DNA of 64,000 nt from [Zimmermannella] bifida NBRC 103089 (lineage in GTDB: Bacteria > Actinomycetota > Actinomycetes > Actinomycetales > Microbacteriaceae), in assembly GCF_001570925.1 (NCBI RefSeq), contig NZ_BCSP01000002.1:186001-250000 (forward strand), read 5' to 3'. Position numbers and translations under genes: made by a program. Below are positions 35,233-45,861 of this stretch, in pieces. The notes beneath the pieces are model-generated. The model was not told the DNA's origin. It ran no database searches and worked only from the letters and a program-made list of their open reading frames with translations. Numbering within the stretch: the stretch's first letter is position 1; every line of letters starts with the position of its first letter.

Positions 35233-36738
35233 GTGAAGACCACGGTCGACAAGGTCAACCCGACCCACGCCAAGCTCACTATCAACGTGACCCCGGAAGA
35301 CTTCAAGCCGTTCATGGACCGTGCGTACCGCACGATCGCGAACCAGATTCAGATTCCAGGTTTCCGCAAGGGCAACGTCCCTTCGCAGCTCATCGACGCC
35401 CGTGTTGGTCGTGAAGTTGTGATCGACCAAGCCATCAACGACGGTCTTGACACCTGGTACCAGCAGGGCCTCGCCGAGTCGGGCCTGACCCCGCTCGGAC
35501 GTCCAGAAGCAGACGTTACCCAGACCCCTGACGTCATGGACCTCTCGGGCGACCTCGTTGTCACCGTTGACGTTGACGTTCGTCCCGAAATCGAACTCGG
35601 CGACTACAAGGGCCTCAAGATCGAGGTTGAAGCTGCTGAGGTTACCGACGCCGACGTCGAGGCCGAGCTCGAAACCCTGCGCAAGCGCTTCGGCACCCTC
35701 AAGACGGTTGAGCGTCCGATCGAAAACGGCGACTTCGCCACCATCGACCTCGTTGCCAAGATTGGCGACGACATCGTTGACGAAGCGAATGGCATCTCGC
35801 ACGAAGTTGGTTCGGGCGAACTGCTCGACGGCACCGACGAGGCACTGCTCACGCTGACCGCTGACGAAGAGACCACCTTCACCTCGACGCTGCTCGGTGG
35901 CGAGCGTGCCGGTGAAGAAGCCGAGATCACCGTCAAGGTTGTTTCGGTCAAGGAACGCGAACTCCCTGAGGTTGACGACGAGTTCGCTCAGCTCGCGAGC
36001 GAGTTCGACACCGTTGAAGAACTCCGCGAAGACCTGCGCAACCAGGCTGCCAAGAAGAAGACTTTCGGCCAGGTTGACGAAGCCCGCGGCAAGGCAATCG
36101 ACGCACTGCTCGAGAACACCGAAGTTCCGGTTCCTGAGCAGCTCATCGAAGACGAAGTTGCCCGCCACCTGGAGGGCGAAGGTAAGACTGGCGACGACCC
36201 ACACGCCGAAGAGGTTCGTGAAGAATCGCGCAAGTCGTTCCGTCAGCAGGTCATCCTTGACGAGATCATCAAGGCTGAGCAGGTTCAGGTCGAGCAAAAT
36301 GAGTTCACCGAATTCCTGTTCCAGCAGGCGTCGCAGTACGGCATTGCTCCGCAGCAGTACATCGAAATGCTGCAGCAGAACAACGGCCTGCCACAGGTCA
36401 TCGGTGAGGTTGCTCGTTCGAAGGCAATCCTCTACGTTCTCGAAGACGCTACGGTTACCGACACCAACGGCAAGGCTGTTGACCTCTCGGAATTCACCGC
36501 AGTAGTTCGCCAGGCACGTGAAGCACAGGCTGAAGCTGACAAGGCAGAAGACGCAGCTGACGAAGCTGAGGCACCTGCCGAGAAGAAGCCTGCTGCCAAG
36601 AAGGCACCAGCCAAGAAGGCTCCGGCGAAGAAGGCCGCGGCAAAGAAGGCTGACGACGCTGAGGCCGAGAAGAAGCCTGCTGCCAAGAAGGCACCAGCCA
36701 AGAAGACCGCAGCCAAGAAGGCTGACGACGCTGAGTAG
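35233..36738 (+). CDS. tig: trigger factor with a lysine/alanine-rich tail
   Basis: A 501-aa ribosome-associated chaperone and prolyl isomerase. The ribosome-binding signature is QIPGFRKGNVP near residues 40-51; the FKBP-like domain follows (GDFATIDL to EITVKVVSV), then the helical chaperone domain. After about residue 445 there is a histone-H1-like tail of repeated KKPAAKKAPAKK units broken by ADDAE, two near-identical blocks. The catalytic body is the usual 430-440 residues, so the tail is extra. Start is GTG 35233 after CAGGAGA. It is followed by clpP1-clpP2, the classical folding/proteolysis cluster. Confidence 0.95.
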   Translation: MKTTVDKVNPTHAKLTINVTPEDFKPFMDRAYRTIANQIQIPGFRKGNVPSQLIDARVGREVVIDQAINDGLDTWYQQGLAESGLTPLGRPEADVTQTPDVMDLSGDLVVTVDVDVRPEIELGDYKGLKIEVEAAEVTDADVEAELETLRKRFGTLKTVERPIENGDFATIDLVAKIGDDIVDEANGISHEVGSGELLDGTDEALLTLTADEETTFTSTLLGGERAGEEAEITVKVVSVKERELPEVDDEFAQLASEFDTVEELREDLRNQAAKKKTFGQVDEARGKAIDALLENTEVPVPEQLIEDEVARHLEGEGKTGDDPHAEEVREESRKSFRQQVILDEIIKAEQVQVEQNEFTEFLFQQASQYGIAPQQYIEMLQQNNGLPQVIGEVARSKAILYVLEDATVTDTNGKAVDLSEFTAVVRQAREAQAEADKAEDAADEAEAPAEKKPAAKKAPAKKAPAKKAAAKKADDAEAEKKPAAKKAPAKKTAAKKADDAE

Positions 36739-36934
36739 CATGGCCGCCCGTTAGGCGCGCAATTGCTCGCTTGACGGCACCGCGAGGGTCGTACCAATCG
36801 GATGCACCGCATCCGTATCGGTGCGGCCCTCGTGCGTTCTCGTCGGCATCCTCACGCCAAGGGCGAACAGACACCGGATTCGCGGCCGTCGTCGACTAGT
36901 TTCGTCAAGAGAACCCGTTAGAAGGAGCACACTC

Positions 36935-37564
36935 GTGGCTGAACAGCAAATGCCGAACAGCGTCTTTGACCGCCTGTTGAAGGACCGCATCATCTGGCTT
37001 GGCGAAGACGTTCGCGATGATAACTCGAACGAGATTTGCGCGAAGATGCTGCTGCTCTCGGCAGAAGACCCCGAGCGCGACATCTACTTGTACATCAACT
37101 CGCCCGGTGGCTCGGTCACGGCAGGTATGGCGATCTACGACACCATGCAGCTCATCCCGAACGACGTGGTCACCGTAGGTATCGGCATGGCCGCATCGAT
37201 GGGGCAGCTGCTGCTCACCTCGGGTGCCCCGGGTAAGCGGTACATCACGCCAAACACGCGCGTGCTGCTGCACCAGCCGCTCGGTGGCTTTGGCGGTACG
37301 TCGTCTGACATCCAGCGTCAGGCTCAGCTCATCCTCGACATGAAACAGCGACTGGCAGAAATCACTGCTTCGCGCACCGGCAAGACCGTTGAACAGGTTC
37401 ACGCCGATGGTGACCGTGATAAGTGGTTCACGGCCGAAGAAGCCCTCGAGTACGGCTTTGTTGACCACATCTCCGAATCGGCCACCTCGGTCGTTGGTGG
37501 CGGCGGAACTGACCGTCGCATCTCGAACGACCCAACCGAAGCCGCAAAGTCGGACGACAACTAA
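36935..37564 (+). CDS. clpP1: ATP-dependent Clp protease proteolytic subunit 1
   Basis: A 209-aa serine protease: nucleophile in GMAASMG (Ser88), His113 in LLHQPLGG, and an Asp near residue 162 complete the triad. It forms mixed rings with ClpP2 and degrades substrates fed by ClpX or ClpC. Start GTG 36935 with GAAGGAG 8 bp upstream; the frame further upstream lacks a site. The gene is 36 bp before clpP2. Confidence 0.96.
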   Translation: MAEQQMPNSVFDRLLKDRIIWLGEDVRDDNSNEICAKMLLLSAEDPERDIYLYINSPGGSVTAGMAIYDTMQLIPNDVVTVGIGMAASMGQLLLTSGAPGKRYITPNTRVLLHQPLGGFGGTSSDIQRQAQLILDMKQRLAEITASRTGKTVEQVHADGDRDKWFTAEEALEYGFVDHISESATSVVGGGGTDRRISNDPTEAAKSDDN

Positions 37565-37600
37565 GTCACCGCGACAACGAATTCTGAAGGACGCAACAAC

Positions 37601-38266
37601 ATGCTGAACTTGCCTAACTACGGCACCCACGGTGCATCCATGCCACAGTCGCGCTACATTCTGCCGAGCTTCGAAGAGCGCACCGCGTACGGTTTCAAGC
37701 GCCAGGACCCCTACGCCAAGCTGTTCGAAGACCGCATCGTCTTCCTCGGCGTGCAGATCGACGACGCTTCGGCTGACGACGTTATGGCGCAGTTGCTCGT
37801 ACTCGAGTCGCAAGACCCAGACCGCGACATCACCATGTACATCAACTCGCCGGGTGGTTCGTTCACTGCGATGACGGCGATCTACGACACCATGCAGTAC
37901 ATTCGCCCAGAAGTTCAGACCGTTTGCCTCGGTCAGGCCGCTTCGGCAGCCTCGGTGCTGCTGGCTGCAGGCCAGCCTGGCAAGCGCTTGGCACTCCCGA
38001 ACGCGCGCGTACTCATCCACCAGCCCGCATCCAGCGGCGGTGGCCAGGGCCAGGCTTCGGACATCGAAATTCAGGCGCGTGAGGTGCTGCGCATGCGCGA
38101 ATGGCTTGAAGAAGCCCTCGCTAAGCACAGCGGTCGCGACCAGGCACAGATCTCGGAAGACATCGAGCGCGACAAGATTCTCTCGGCGCAGGAAGCTCTC
38201 GAATACGGTCTGATCGACCAGGTGCTCACGAGCCGCAAGGGCGCCCAGTCGGTCGTACTCGACTAG
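37601..38266 (+). CDS. clpP2: ATP-dependent Clp protease proteolytic subunit 2
   Basis: A 221-aa partner of ClpP1 with Ser115 (GQAASAAS) and His140 (VLIHQPA). The N-terminal 20 residues ([22 protein letters not shown]) look like the propeptide/extension typical of actinobacterial ClpP2. AAGGA precedes the ATG. clpX, normally next, is displaced by 5.9 kb of haem genes. Confidence 0.96.
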   Translation: MLNLPNYGTHGASMPQSRYILPSFEERTAYGFKRQDPYAKLFEDRIVFLGVQIDDASADDVMAQLLVLESQDPDRDITMYINSPGGSFTAMTAIYDTMQYIRPEVQTVCLGQAASAASVLLAAGQPGKRLALPNARVLIHQPASSGGGQGQASDIEIQAREVLRMREWLEEALAKHSGRDQAQISEDIERDKILSAQEALEYGLIDQVLTSRKGAQSVVLD

Positions 38267-38308
38267 TTTGCTGGCCGTGCGAGCAATTGCTTGCTCGGTG
38301 TCAAACAC

Positions 38309-38338
38309 AAGAGCCGCGTGGTGTTCCACGCGGCTCTT
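38309..38338. terminator. bidirectional terminator between clpP2 and hmuO
   Basis: AAGAGCCGCGTGG (38309-38321) pairs perfectly with 38326-38338 around TGTT, with A and T runs at the two ends. Confidence 0.9.
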
Positions 38339-38478
38339 GCTGCTCTTAGGAGGGTGGCAGGTGCGACATTGAGGGGGATCGCACCGTGCCGAATGTTCGT
38401 CGACCAAACGAACAATGAGTACGCGCTCGGTCGGGCACGGACATTGTTTGCCGTGCGACCGGATGCGCGTGGTTCAGT

Positions 38479-39144
38479 TCACGCGGCGGTTGCCGGTGTG
38501 TAAATCTCGGCGAGCTCGGCGAAGATCTGCTGATTGTAGGTGAAGCTGATGTTGGCCTCATCGACGACTCGGTCCGCTTCAGCGCGCGTCAGCGGCAGCG
38601 CATTCATGCATTCCCGGTAGCGCTTCTTGTATGGCGGCAGCGCTCCAATATCGAACGCGAAGAACGTGGATTCCTCGCTGGTGAGTCCGTAATGCCGGGT
38701 CAAGAGTGTGCGCATGACCTGACCACCAGAGAGGTCGCCAAGGTAACGCGTGTAGTGATGCGCAAGGATTCGATATTCGTCGAATCGGCAGCTCCGGATG
38801 CGTTCCACGTAGGCAAGCGTTGATGGCTGCGGCCCGATGCTGGTTACGTGGTGGGCCATTTCAAGCGCGTGCAGATCAGCGGCAATGGTGCTGCTGCGAT
38901 CGAGCCGAAGATCAAACAGCTCAACCATGGCGGGGTTTTCTGGTGCGGCGGCGACTGCAGCTTCGAGTGCGCCGTAAATGTACTGGTACTGCTCGAGCAG
39001 CCCGAACCACGCGTTCAGCGAGAGGTTGCCGCCGAGTAATGCTTCGAGAAAGTCCGCGCGTTCGGCATTTTCGTGTGCGGCGCTCGTTTCTTCGCGCAGC
39101 CGAGTTGCCAATGGGGTTGCGGTTGCAGTTTCGGTAATGGTCAC
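38479..39144 (-). CDS. hmuO: haem oxygenase
   Basis: A 221-aa enzyme that opens haem to biliverdin, CO and iron. Seen: REETSAAHENAERADF with the proximal His near residue 24, the distal helix YTRYLGDLSGGQVM with its Gly-rich kink, and FYxF-type C-terminal pattern. It releases iron from imported haem in the cytoplasm. It is divergent from the HtaA gene and shares the intergenic region with two DtxR/IdeR boxes. Confidence 0.95.
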   Translation of the reverse strand: MTITETATATPLATRLREETSAAHENAERADFLEALLGGNLSLNAWFGLLEQYQYIYGALEAAVAAAPENPAMVELFDLRLDRSSTIAADLHALEMAHHVTSIGPQPSTLAYVERIRSCRFDEYRILAHHYTRYLGDLSGGQVMRTLLTRHYGLTSEESTFFAFDIGALPPYKKRYRECMNALPLTRAEADRVVDEANISFTYNQQIFAELAEIYTPATAA

Positions 39145-39177
39145 TTGGCCTCCAATCGATGACCCTAAGCATACATG

Positions 39178-39196
39178 TTAGGTAAGGCTTGCCTAA
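39178..39196. promoter_or_regulatory. DtxR/IdeR iron box 1
   Basis: TTAGGTAAGGCTTGCCTAA, a 19-bp palindrome with one mismatch, fits the DtxR consensus TTAGGTTAGGCTAACCTAA. It lies 33 bp upstream of hmuO, where bound iron-repressor would block transcription. Confidence 0.88.
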
Positions 39197-39222
39197 CTTT
39201 TGTGATCGGGCTATGTTTCTGC

Positions 39223-39241
39223 TTAGGTAAGCCTTACCTAA
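39223..39241. promoter_or_regulatory. DtxR/IdeR iron box 2
   Basis: TTAGGTAAGCCTTACCTAA is a perfect 19-bp palindrome, 68 bp before the HtaA gene. Together with box 1 it implies iron repression of both divergent transcripts. Confidence 0.9.
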
Positions 39242-39309
39242 TTTACTTGGTTGTGTCGTGGGTCTTCGACACACGACACTGCCGCGACCATCCATCTCGA
39301 AAGGACATC

Positions 39310-40920
39310 ATGATTGGCATTACCCGATTGAGGCGCATTGGTGCGGTGGCTGCAGCCTCGGCGCTGGCTACTGCTGGCCTCGTTGGTTTCGGCGCACTGC
39401 AGGGCAACACTTCTGCTGGCGCTGCTGAGTCTGCCGGTGCGGCAGAAACCTCGAGCGCAAGCGCAGTGTGGGGCGTGAAGGAGTCGTTCCGCAACTACAT
39501 CACTGGCCCAATCGCTGACGGTGCAATCGAAACCTTGGGCAACGTGAGCCAGTCACCTGCGCCATTCACTTGGACTGAAGGCACCGGCGCGGTAGACACC
39601 GCTGCGAAGACCGCGGACGTGCAGTTCGCCGGCATGGTGCACTTCACCGGACACCACGGCATCCTCGACACCAAGCTCGAGAACCTGCGCGTTGTGCTCG
39701 ACGGTAACGGTGCAGGCACGCTGTACCTCGATGCGATGTCGAACGATGCGCGCGGAAACTTGGTTATCGACGCCGACGGCGTTGAATTCGCCACACTCTC
39801 GAACGTCACCTGGGACGGCGATAACGTGCATGCCGACACGGCACTGGCACAGGCTGCAGTCACCACTCTGGGTAGCCAGTACCGAGTTGGCCAGGCAGTC
39901 GACGCATTCTCGATGACGCTGCCCGTGGCTGCCGACACAGCTCCATCGGAACCAACCGAATCTGAAGCCCCTGCTGAACCTGGCGCACCAGCAGCACCAG
40001 CACCGGCCGATACAGTTGAACCAGCAAAGCCGGCACCTGCCGAACCGGCACCCGCGAAGCCGGCACCTGCCGCCCCTGCTGCACCCGCCGCATCCAATGC
40101 GCCCGCCAAGCCGGCTGCACCTGCCGAAGACGCTGAACTCGAATCGGCACAGGCGCCCGCCGCGGCCGACGCCAAGCCAGCAGTCGAAACGTGCACCGCA
40201 CGCTCGGCAACCGGTTCGCTCGAATGGGGCGTACGCACGTCATTCCGCAACTACATTTCGGGCGGAATTGCTAAGGGCAAGTGGGAGCTCAGCGGTGGCG
40301 CTGGCGAAACTGCCCGTGGCTTCACCTGGGGCGAAGGCTCGGGTGAAATCAACACCGAAGCAATGCGCGGCGAAATCGCGTACCCCGGCGTCGTGCACTT
40401 CACCGGACACGAAGGTGTCCTCGACTTCCAGATCTCGAACGTTCGCATCGCGATCGAAAGCGCGACCACCGGTGCACTCGTTGCTGACGTGAACTACTCC
40501 AACATGGAAGGCAAGAAGTTCAACGAGGCCAATGTGCGTTTTGCTGACCTTTCGTTTGCTGCCATCAACACCGCCGACGGCAACCTCAATATCGACAGTG
40601 CAACGACCACGCTGACGGCTGACGGTGCTGCCGCATTCGCAGGCTTCTACGAAGCTGGCACCGAGCTTGACCCGGTCACGGTCAGCGCTTCGCTCGGCGG
40701 AGATGTTGCTTGCAACGACGCCACCGCAGCGAACGGCACTGCGGCGGCAGGTGCGAACGGTAACGGCAAGGGCGGCAAGAACTCGCTGGCCGAAACCGGT
40801 GCCGAGTCGTTCGCACCGCTGGGCGTTGCCTCTGGTGTGCTGCTGCTCGCAGGTGGCGTGCTCGCCCTGGCGAACCGCCGACTCGACCGCTCGGTCGCAG
40901 GTTCCGCACACCTGAAGTAA
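39310..40920 (+). CDS. htaA: cell-wall-anchored haem-binding protein with two HtaA domains
   Basis: A 536-aa surface protein. A signal peptide is followed by HtaA domain 1 (begins VWGVKESFRNYITGPIADG), a Pro/Ala/Glu/Lys linker (about 215-285), HtaA domain 2 (begins EWGVRTSFRNYISGGIAKG), then a Gly/Asn-rich spacer and sorting signal LAETG, a hydrophobic helix and an Arg-rich end. HtaA domains bind haem and pass it to HmuT. LAETG fits the class E-type LAxTG sortase motif. Start ATG 39310 after AAAGGA. It is downstream of iron box 2; a terminator follows. Confidence 0.92.
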   Translation: MIGITRLRRIGAVAAASALATAGLVGFGALQGNTSAGAAESAGAAETSSASAVWGVKESFRNYITGPIADGAIETLGNVSQSPAPFTWTEGTGAVDTAAKTADVQFAGMVHFTGHHGILDTKLENLRVVLDGNGAGTLYLDAMSNDARGNLVIDADGVEFATLSNVTWDGDNVHADTALAQAAVTTLGSQYRVGQAVDAFSMTLPVAADTAPSEPTESEAPAEPGAPAAPAPADTVEPAKPAPAEPAPAKPAPAAPAAPAASNAPAKPAAPAEDAELESAQAPAAADAKPAVETCTARSATGSLEWGVRTSFRNYISGGIAKGKWELSGGAGETARGFTWGEGSGEINTEAMRGEIAYPGVVHFTGHEGVLDFQISNVRIAIESATTGALVADVNYSNMEGKKFNEANVRFADLSFAAINTADGNLNIDSATTTLTADGAAAFAGFYEAGTELDPVTVSASLGGDVACNDATAANGTAAAGANGNGKGGKNSLAETGAESFAPLGVASGVLLLAGGVLALANRRLDRSVAGSAHLK

Positions 40921-40927
40921 TACAGCT

Positions 40928-40964
40928 GCGCGCTTGGGCGGTGGTCACGGCCGTCCAAGCGCGC
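40928..40964 (+). terminator. terminator after htaA
   Basis: Arms 40928-40941 and 40951-40964 pair over 14 positions with one mismatch (GCGCGCTTGG core). No T run follows, so partial read-through into hmuTUV is possible. Confidence 0.65.
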
Positions 40965-41096
40965 GAGCGTTGTGCGGGTCCGAACTGACCCGGCCATCTG
41001 TATCCGATTCGCAGCCAGCCGATTCAAGCTCACCCGCACGCAGATTAGCCGCCCCAACCCAAGCTCCACTCCGTCACCAACCGATTGCAACACGTC

Positions 41097-42221
41097 ATGA
41101 ACTGGCTAACCACATCCACTCGCACCCTTCGCTCAATCGCCATCATTGCCGCACTGTGCACTGCCCTCGCGACCGCAGGCTGTGCCACCGGCGGAACAGA
41201 AATTGTCACCGCAACCTCCCCCGATGCATCCGCAACTAGCAGCGCAGCGGTGAGCGATGCCTATACCGTGCCCGACAAGGTGCCCGATCCGCGCACGCTC
41301 ACGGGACTGACCGAAGCTAAAGCGATTCCCGGTGTCGCGCCCATTGATACGGATGCGGCACCGCAGTTGCCCGCGACCGTGACCGGCGACGATGGCGTCA
41401 ACGTTGAAGTCGAATCGATCGACCGCATCGTCACGCTCGACATCTACGGCACCACCAGCCAGACATTGATTGGGCTGGGTCTTGAGGACAATATCGCTGG
41501 CCGCACGGTGTCGGACATCGACGAGCGCATCCGCGATGTGCCCGTTGTGAGCGGTCAAGGCCACTCGGTCGATGTTGAGCAAGTGCTCGCACAGAACCCA
41601 ACACTGGTGCTGGCAGACACGACGCTCGGTCCCGCATCCACCATTGAATTGCTGCGCAATAGCGGCGTTGACGTGGTCGTGTTGTCACCCGATCGGGGTG
41701 CTGACCTCATTGCCGAACAGATCACCATGATCGCGCAGGCCACGGGCGTTCCCGACGCTGGCAAGAAACTGGTCGAGCGCACCGAGGCCGAGCTCGCCAA
41801 CGTGCAGGACTACGTGTCGAAACTGCAAGCCGCATCCGGACAACAGCCGCTGCGTATGGCGGTGCTCTACGTGCGCGGCAGTGGCGGCGTATTCTTCGTG
41901 TTCGGTAAGGGGAGCGCCGCAACCCAGCTCATCAACGACCTGGGCGGTGACGCCGTGGCCGAAACGCACGGACTGCCAGAAACTGCGCCTGCGAACGCAG
42001 AATCGCTCATTTCGATCGATCCAGAAACCGTAATTGTGATGCGTGACGGCCTCGAATCTGGTGGTGGTAGCGAGGGGCTGCTCGCACGACCGGGTATGGC
42101 GCAGACCACAGCTGGTGCGAACGAACGAATTATTTCGGTTCCAGATAGCCAGCTCATTTCGTTCGGCCCGAACTATCCGCAGGCGCTCAAGGCGATTGCC
42201 GATGCGGTGTACCTCGGATGA
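41097..42221 (+). CDS. hmuT: haem ABC transporter substrate-binding lipoprotein
   Basis: A 374-aa lipoprotein; a hydrophobic signal ends in ATAGC. After a Thr/Ser/Ala linker comes a helical-backbone binding fold: RIVTLDIYGTTSQTLIGLGLEDNIAGRT, LVLADTTLGPASTIELLRNSGVDVVVLS and GSAATQLINDLGG. It takes haem from HtaA-type proteins to HmuU. ATG 41097 is preferred over TTG 41085. Its TGA overlaps the hmuU start. Confidence 0.92.
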   Translation: MNWLTTSTRTLRSIAIIAALCTALATAGCATGGTEIVTATSPDASATSSAAVSDAYTVPDKVPDPRTLTGLTEAKAIPGVAPIDTDAAPQLPATVTGDDGVNVEVESIDRIVTLDIYGTTSQTLIGLGLEDNIAGRTVSDIDERIRDVPVVSGQGHSVDVEQVLAQNPTLVLADTTLGPASTIELLRNSGVDVVVLSPDRGADLIAEQITMIAQATGVPDAGKKLVERTEAELANVQDYVSKLQAASGQQPLRMAVLYVRGSGGVFFVFGKGSAATQLINDLGGDAVAETHGLPETAPANAESLISIDPETVIVMRDGLESGGGSEGLLARPGMAQTTAGANERIISVPDSQLISFGPNYPQALKAIADAVYLG

Positions 42222-43348
42222 CCGGGGTCACCGCATCGCGGCCGGTGTCGGCTCGCCTTGGCAAACTGCACAGCAAACTGCGCCGCAAACCACACAACAC
42301 GACCGGTCGATATGCGACCGGGGTGCTTTGGGCGGCGCTCGGCATCGGGCTTGCCATCACGGTCGTCGTGTCGCTTGGTTCGGGGCAGTTCGTTATTGCA
42401 CCGGATGCGCTCTGGCAATCGGCCGCGCGTCACTTTGGATTTGCGCCACCGGCGGAGATTGGTAGCTCCGCGGCCCTGACGGATGCGGCGCTCTGGCAGG
42501 TGCGGGTGCCACGTCTCCTGCTCGGGCTGCTCGTAGGCGCCGCCCTCGGTATCGCCGGGGCACTGGCGCAGTCGCTATTTGGAAATCCACTGGCCGAGCC
42601 AGGAGTCATTGGCATTACCGCCGGTGCTTCACTCGGCGCGGCCTTGAGTATCGGTCTTGGCATTTCCTGGTTCGGTCTCGTCACGACGCCGGTATTTGCC
42701 TTCGCATTCGGGCTTGCGACCGCGTTTACCGTTTGGCTCGTCGCTCGCCAAATTACGGCCCAGCGCTCGCTGTCACTATTGCTCGTGGGCATCGCGATCA
42801 ATGCGATCGCAGGAGCAGCGACCGCGTTCATCTTTGTGGTGTCGTCATCGACGGCACGCGATGCCGTGGTGTTTTGGCAATTGGGTTCGGTCAATGGCGC
42901 CACCTGGAACGCCGTCATCCAGACCGCGATTCCGCTGGCCGTTGCGACTGTTGCGATGCTGCCGCTCCTTCGGAAGCTCGACCTGCTCGCGCTTGGTGAT
43001 CGCGCCGCCGGTCACCTCGGCTGTAATGTGCGGCGGTTGCGCGTGGCGCTCATGATCGGGATCGCGCTCATCACAGGTGCCGCTGTCTCGTTCGCCGGCA
43101 TTATCGGGTTCGTGGGTCTCGTCGTGCCGCATGCGCTGCGGCTCATGGTGGGCCCTGCACATCGACGGCTCGTGCCGTTGTCGATGGTCGGTGGTGCGCT
43201 GTTGATTGCCGTTGCCGACCTGCTCGCACGAACCCTGATCTACGGGGTCGACCTACCAATCGGCATGATGACCTCGCTGATCGGTGCGCCGGTATTTTTG
43301 GTGCTGCTGCGACAAACCTTCTCGCAGCGAACGGGAGGTGCCGCATGA
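42218..43348 (+). CDS. hmuU: haem ABC transporter permease (FecCD family)
   Basis: A 376-aa membrane protein with about ten helices. FecCD blocks include RVPRLLLGLLVGAALGIAGALAQSLFGNPLAEPGVIGITAGASLGAA and AAVSFAGIIGFVGLVVPHALRLMVGP. Overlaps hmuT and hmuV by 4 bp each (ATGA), so the three are translated as a unit. Confidence 0.94.
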   Translation: MTGVTASRPVSARLGKLHSKLRRKPHNTTGRYATGVLWAALGIGLAITVVVSLGSGQFVIAPDALWQSAARHFGFAPPAEIGSSAALTDAALWQVRVPRLLLGLLVGAALGIAGALAQSLFGNPLAEPGVIGITAGASLGAALSIGLGISWFGLVTTPVFAFAFGLATAFTVWLVARQITAQRSLSLLLVGIAINAIAGAATAFIFVVSSSTARDAVVFWQLGSVNGATWNAVIQTAIPLAVATVAMLPLLRKLDLLALGDRAAGHLGCNVRRLRVALMIGIALITGAAVSFAGIIGFVGLVVPHALRLMVGPAHRRLVPLSMVGGALLIAVADLLARTLIYGVDLPIGMMTSLIGAPVFLVLLRQTFSQRTGGAA

Positions 43349-44112
43349 TGCGACTGCGCGCATCCCGAGTCGGTGTGCAGCGTGGCGGCCGAACCATCTT
43401 GCACGACATCAACCTTGATATCGGTCCCGGTGAATTCGTGGCGCTTATCGGCCCGAACGGCGCTGGCAAGAGCACATTGCTGTCGGTACTGGTGGGTGAC
43501 ACGGTGCCGGATGCGGGCCGTGTGCAGCTCGGTGATGATGCGGTTGCGCAGATGCCCACGATTGCGCTGGCGCAGCAACGGGCCGTACTGGAACAGCAGC
43601 CTGGGGTTGGCTTCGGATTCACCGTCGCCGAAGTGGTTGCCATGGGGCGCTCGCCGTGGCGCCACACGGAGCACACCCACGATGACCAGCGCATCATTGC
43701 GGAATCCATGCGCACCGCCGAAGTGCACCAGTTTGCCGACCGCAACGCCATGTGGCTATCGGGTGGCGAAGTGTCGCGCACCGGATTCGCGCGAGTGCTC
43801 GCGCAGCAGACGCCCTGGTGGTTTCTTGATGAGCCCACGGCCGCACTCGATATTCGACACCAAGAGCAAGCGTTGCGCACGGTACGGGCGATGACGGATG
43901 CGGGCGGTAGCGCCGTCGTCGTCCTGCACGATCTCGACGCGGCCGCGTGTTGGGCCACCCGCTTGGTGCTGCTCCACCGGGGGAGCGTGCTCGCCGACGG
44001 TCCGCCGGAATCCGTGCTCGACCCTGAGCTCCTCAGCGACGTGTACGCAACACCGGTCGAAGTATTCCCGCATCCGGCCAACGGAAATTTGGTGGTTCGT
44101 CCACAACGCTGA
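43345..44112 (+). CDS. hmuV: haem ABC transporter ATP-binding protein
   Basis: A 255-aa ABC ATPase: Walker A GPNGAGKST, signature LSGGE, Walker B WWFLDEPTAALD and H-loop VLHDL, with the GRSPWR segment typical of HmuV/FecE ATPases. In the signature the residues after LSGGE are VSRTGFAR rather than the usual xQRxxxAR, a small deviation. Two adjacent ATGs at 43345 and 43348. A terminator follows at once. Confidence 0.93.
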   Translation: MMRLRASRVGVQRGGRTILHDINLDIGPGEFVALIGPNGAGKSTLLSVLVGDTVPDAGRVQLGDDAVAQMPTIALAQQRAVLEQQPGVGFGFTVAEVVAMGRSPWRHTEHTHDDQRIIAESMRTAEVHQFADRNAMWLSGGEVSRTGFARVLAQQTPWWFLDEPTAALDIRHQEQALRTVRAMTDAGGSAVVVLHDLDAAACWATRLVLLHRGSVLADGPPESVLDPELLSDVYATPVEVFPHPANGNLVVRPQR

Positions 44113-44114
44113 GC

Positions 44115-44160
44115 ATTCCGTGGATGCACCCGCAATCGTTTGGCGGGTGCTACACGGAAT
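44115..44160 (+). terminator. terminator between hmuV and clpX
   Basis: ATTCCGTG (44115-44122) and GCACCCGC (44126-44133) pair with 44153-44160 and 44143-44150, separated by a small internal loop. It isolates clpX from the haem operon; TACTGT at 44177-44182 could be the clpX -10 box. Confidence 0.75.
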
Positions 44161-44214
44161 TCTCCGCCGCTGGCGATACTGTGGAGAGACATCTGACCGC
44201 CGAGAGAGGAACTC

Positions 44215-45510
<1,296 letters not shown>

Positions 45511-45861
45511 CGGGTGGATGCACCGCGTCACGTTCGCGTGACCCGGTTGCCGCTCGTGCGCCTCGTTTTACCGCACGGAGCGGCTGAAACGGTGCCAATG
45601 TGCGGCGGTAGGGCCACACTTGCCAAAGATCATGCTCTCGCAGGGTGAGCGAATTTCGAGCACAACGTAAGATTGGGCAAAGACGTACAATCGCCTGCGC
45701 ACCGACGATGCCGCAGCCTGCGACAGATGGTTCGCAACGTGGATGCGGCGGATACCCCCGTGCGGGTGCCCGGAACCCTTGCGGGCACCGCGATTGAACC
45801 GACCAACGTCAAGAACCACATGCATCCAGCACCACAAGCTGCAATCGGGCGGGACGGCAAC
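45511..45861. other. intergenic region with a putative promoter
   Basis: About 350 bp after clpX without a convincing gene. GTCACG/CGTGAC (45528-45543) is a weak hairpin. TACAAT at 45686-45691 is a good -10 candidate for the lipoprotein gene and argues against the in-frame ATG at 45673 as its start. Confidence 0.45.

Noticed and set aside
35119-36741. A 540-codon frame opposite trigger factor, with repeats of LLGCGLLGWC type
   Set aside because: The repeats mirror the Lys/Ala tail codons of tig; no independent signal.
45673-45861. Longer N-terminus for the first LpqH-like lipoprotein
   Set aside because: The ATG at 45673 lies upstream of a good -10 box (45686-45691), has no ribosome site, and would put about 100 residues before the signal helix.
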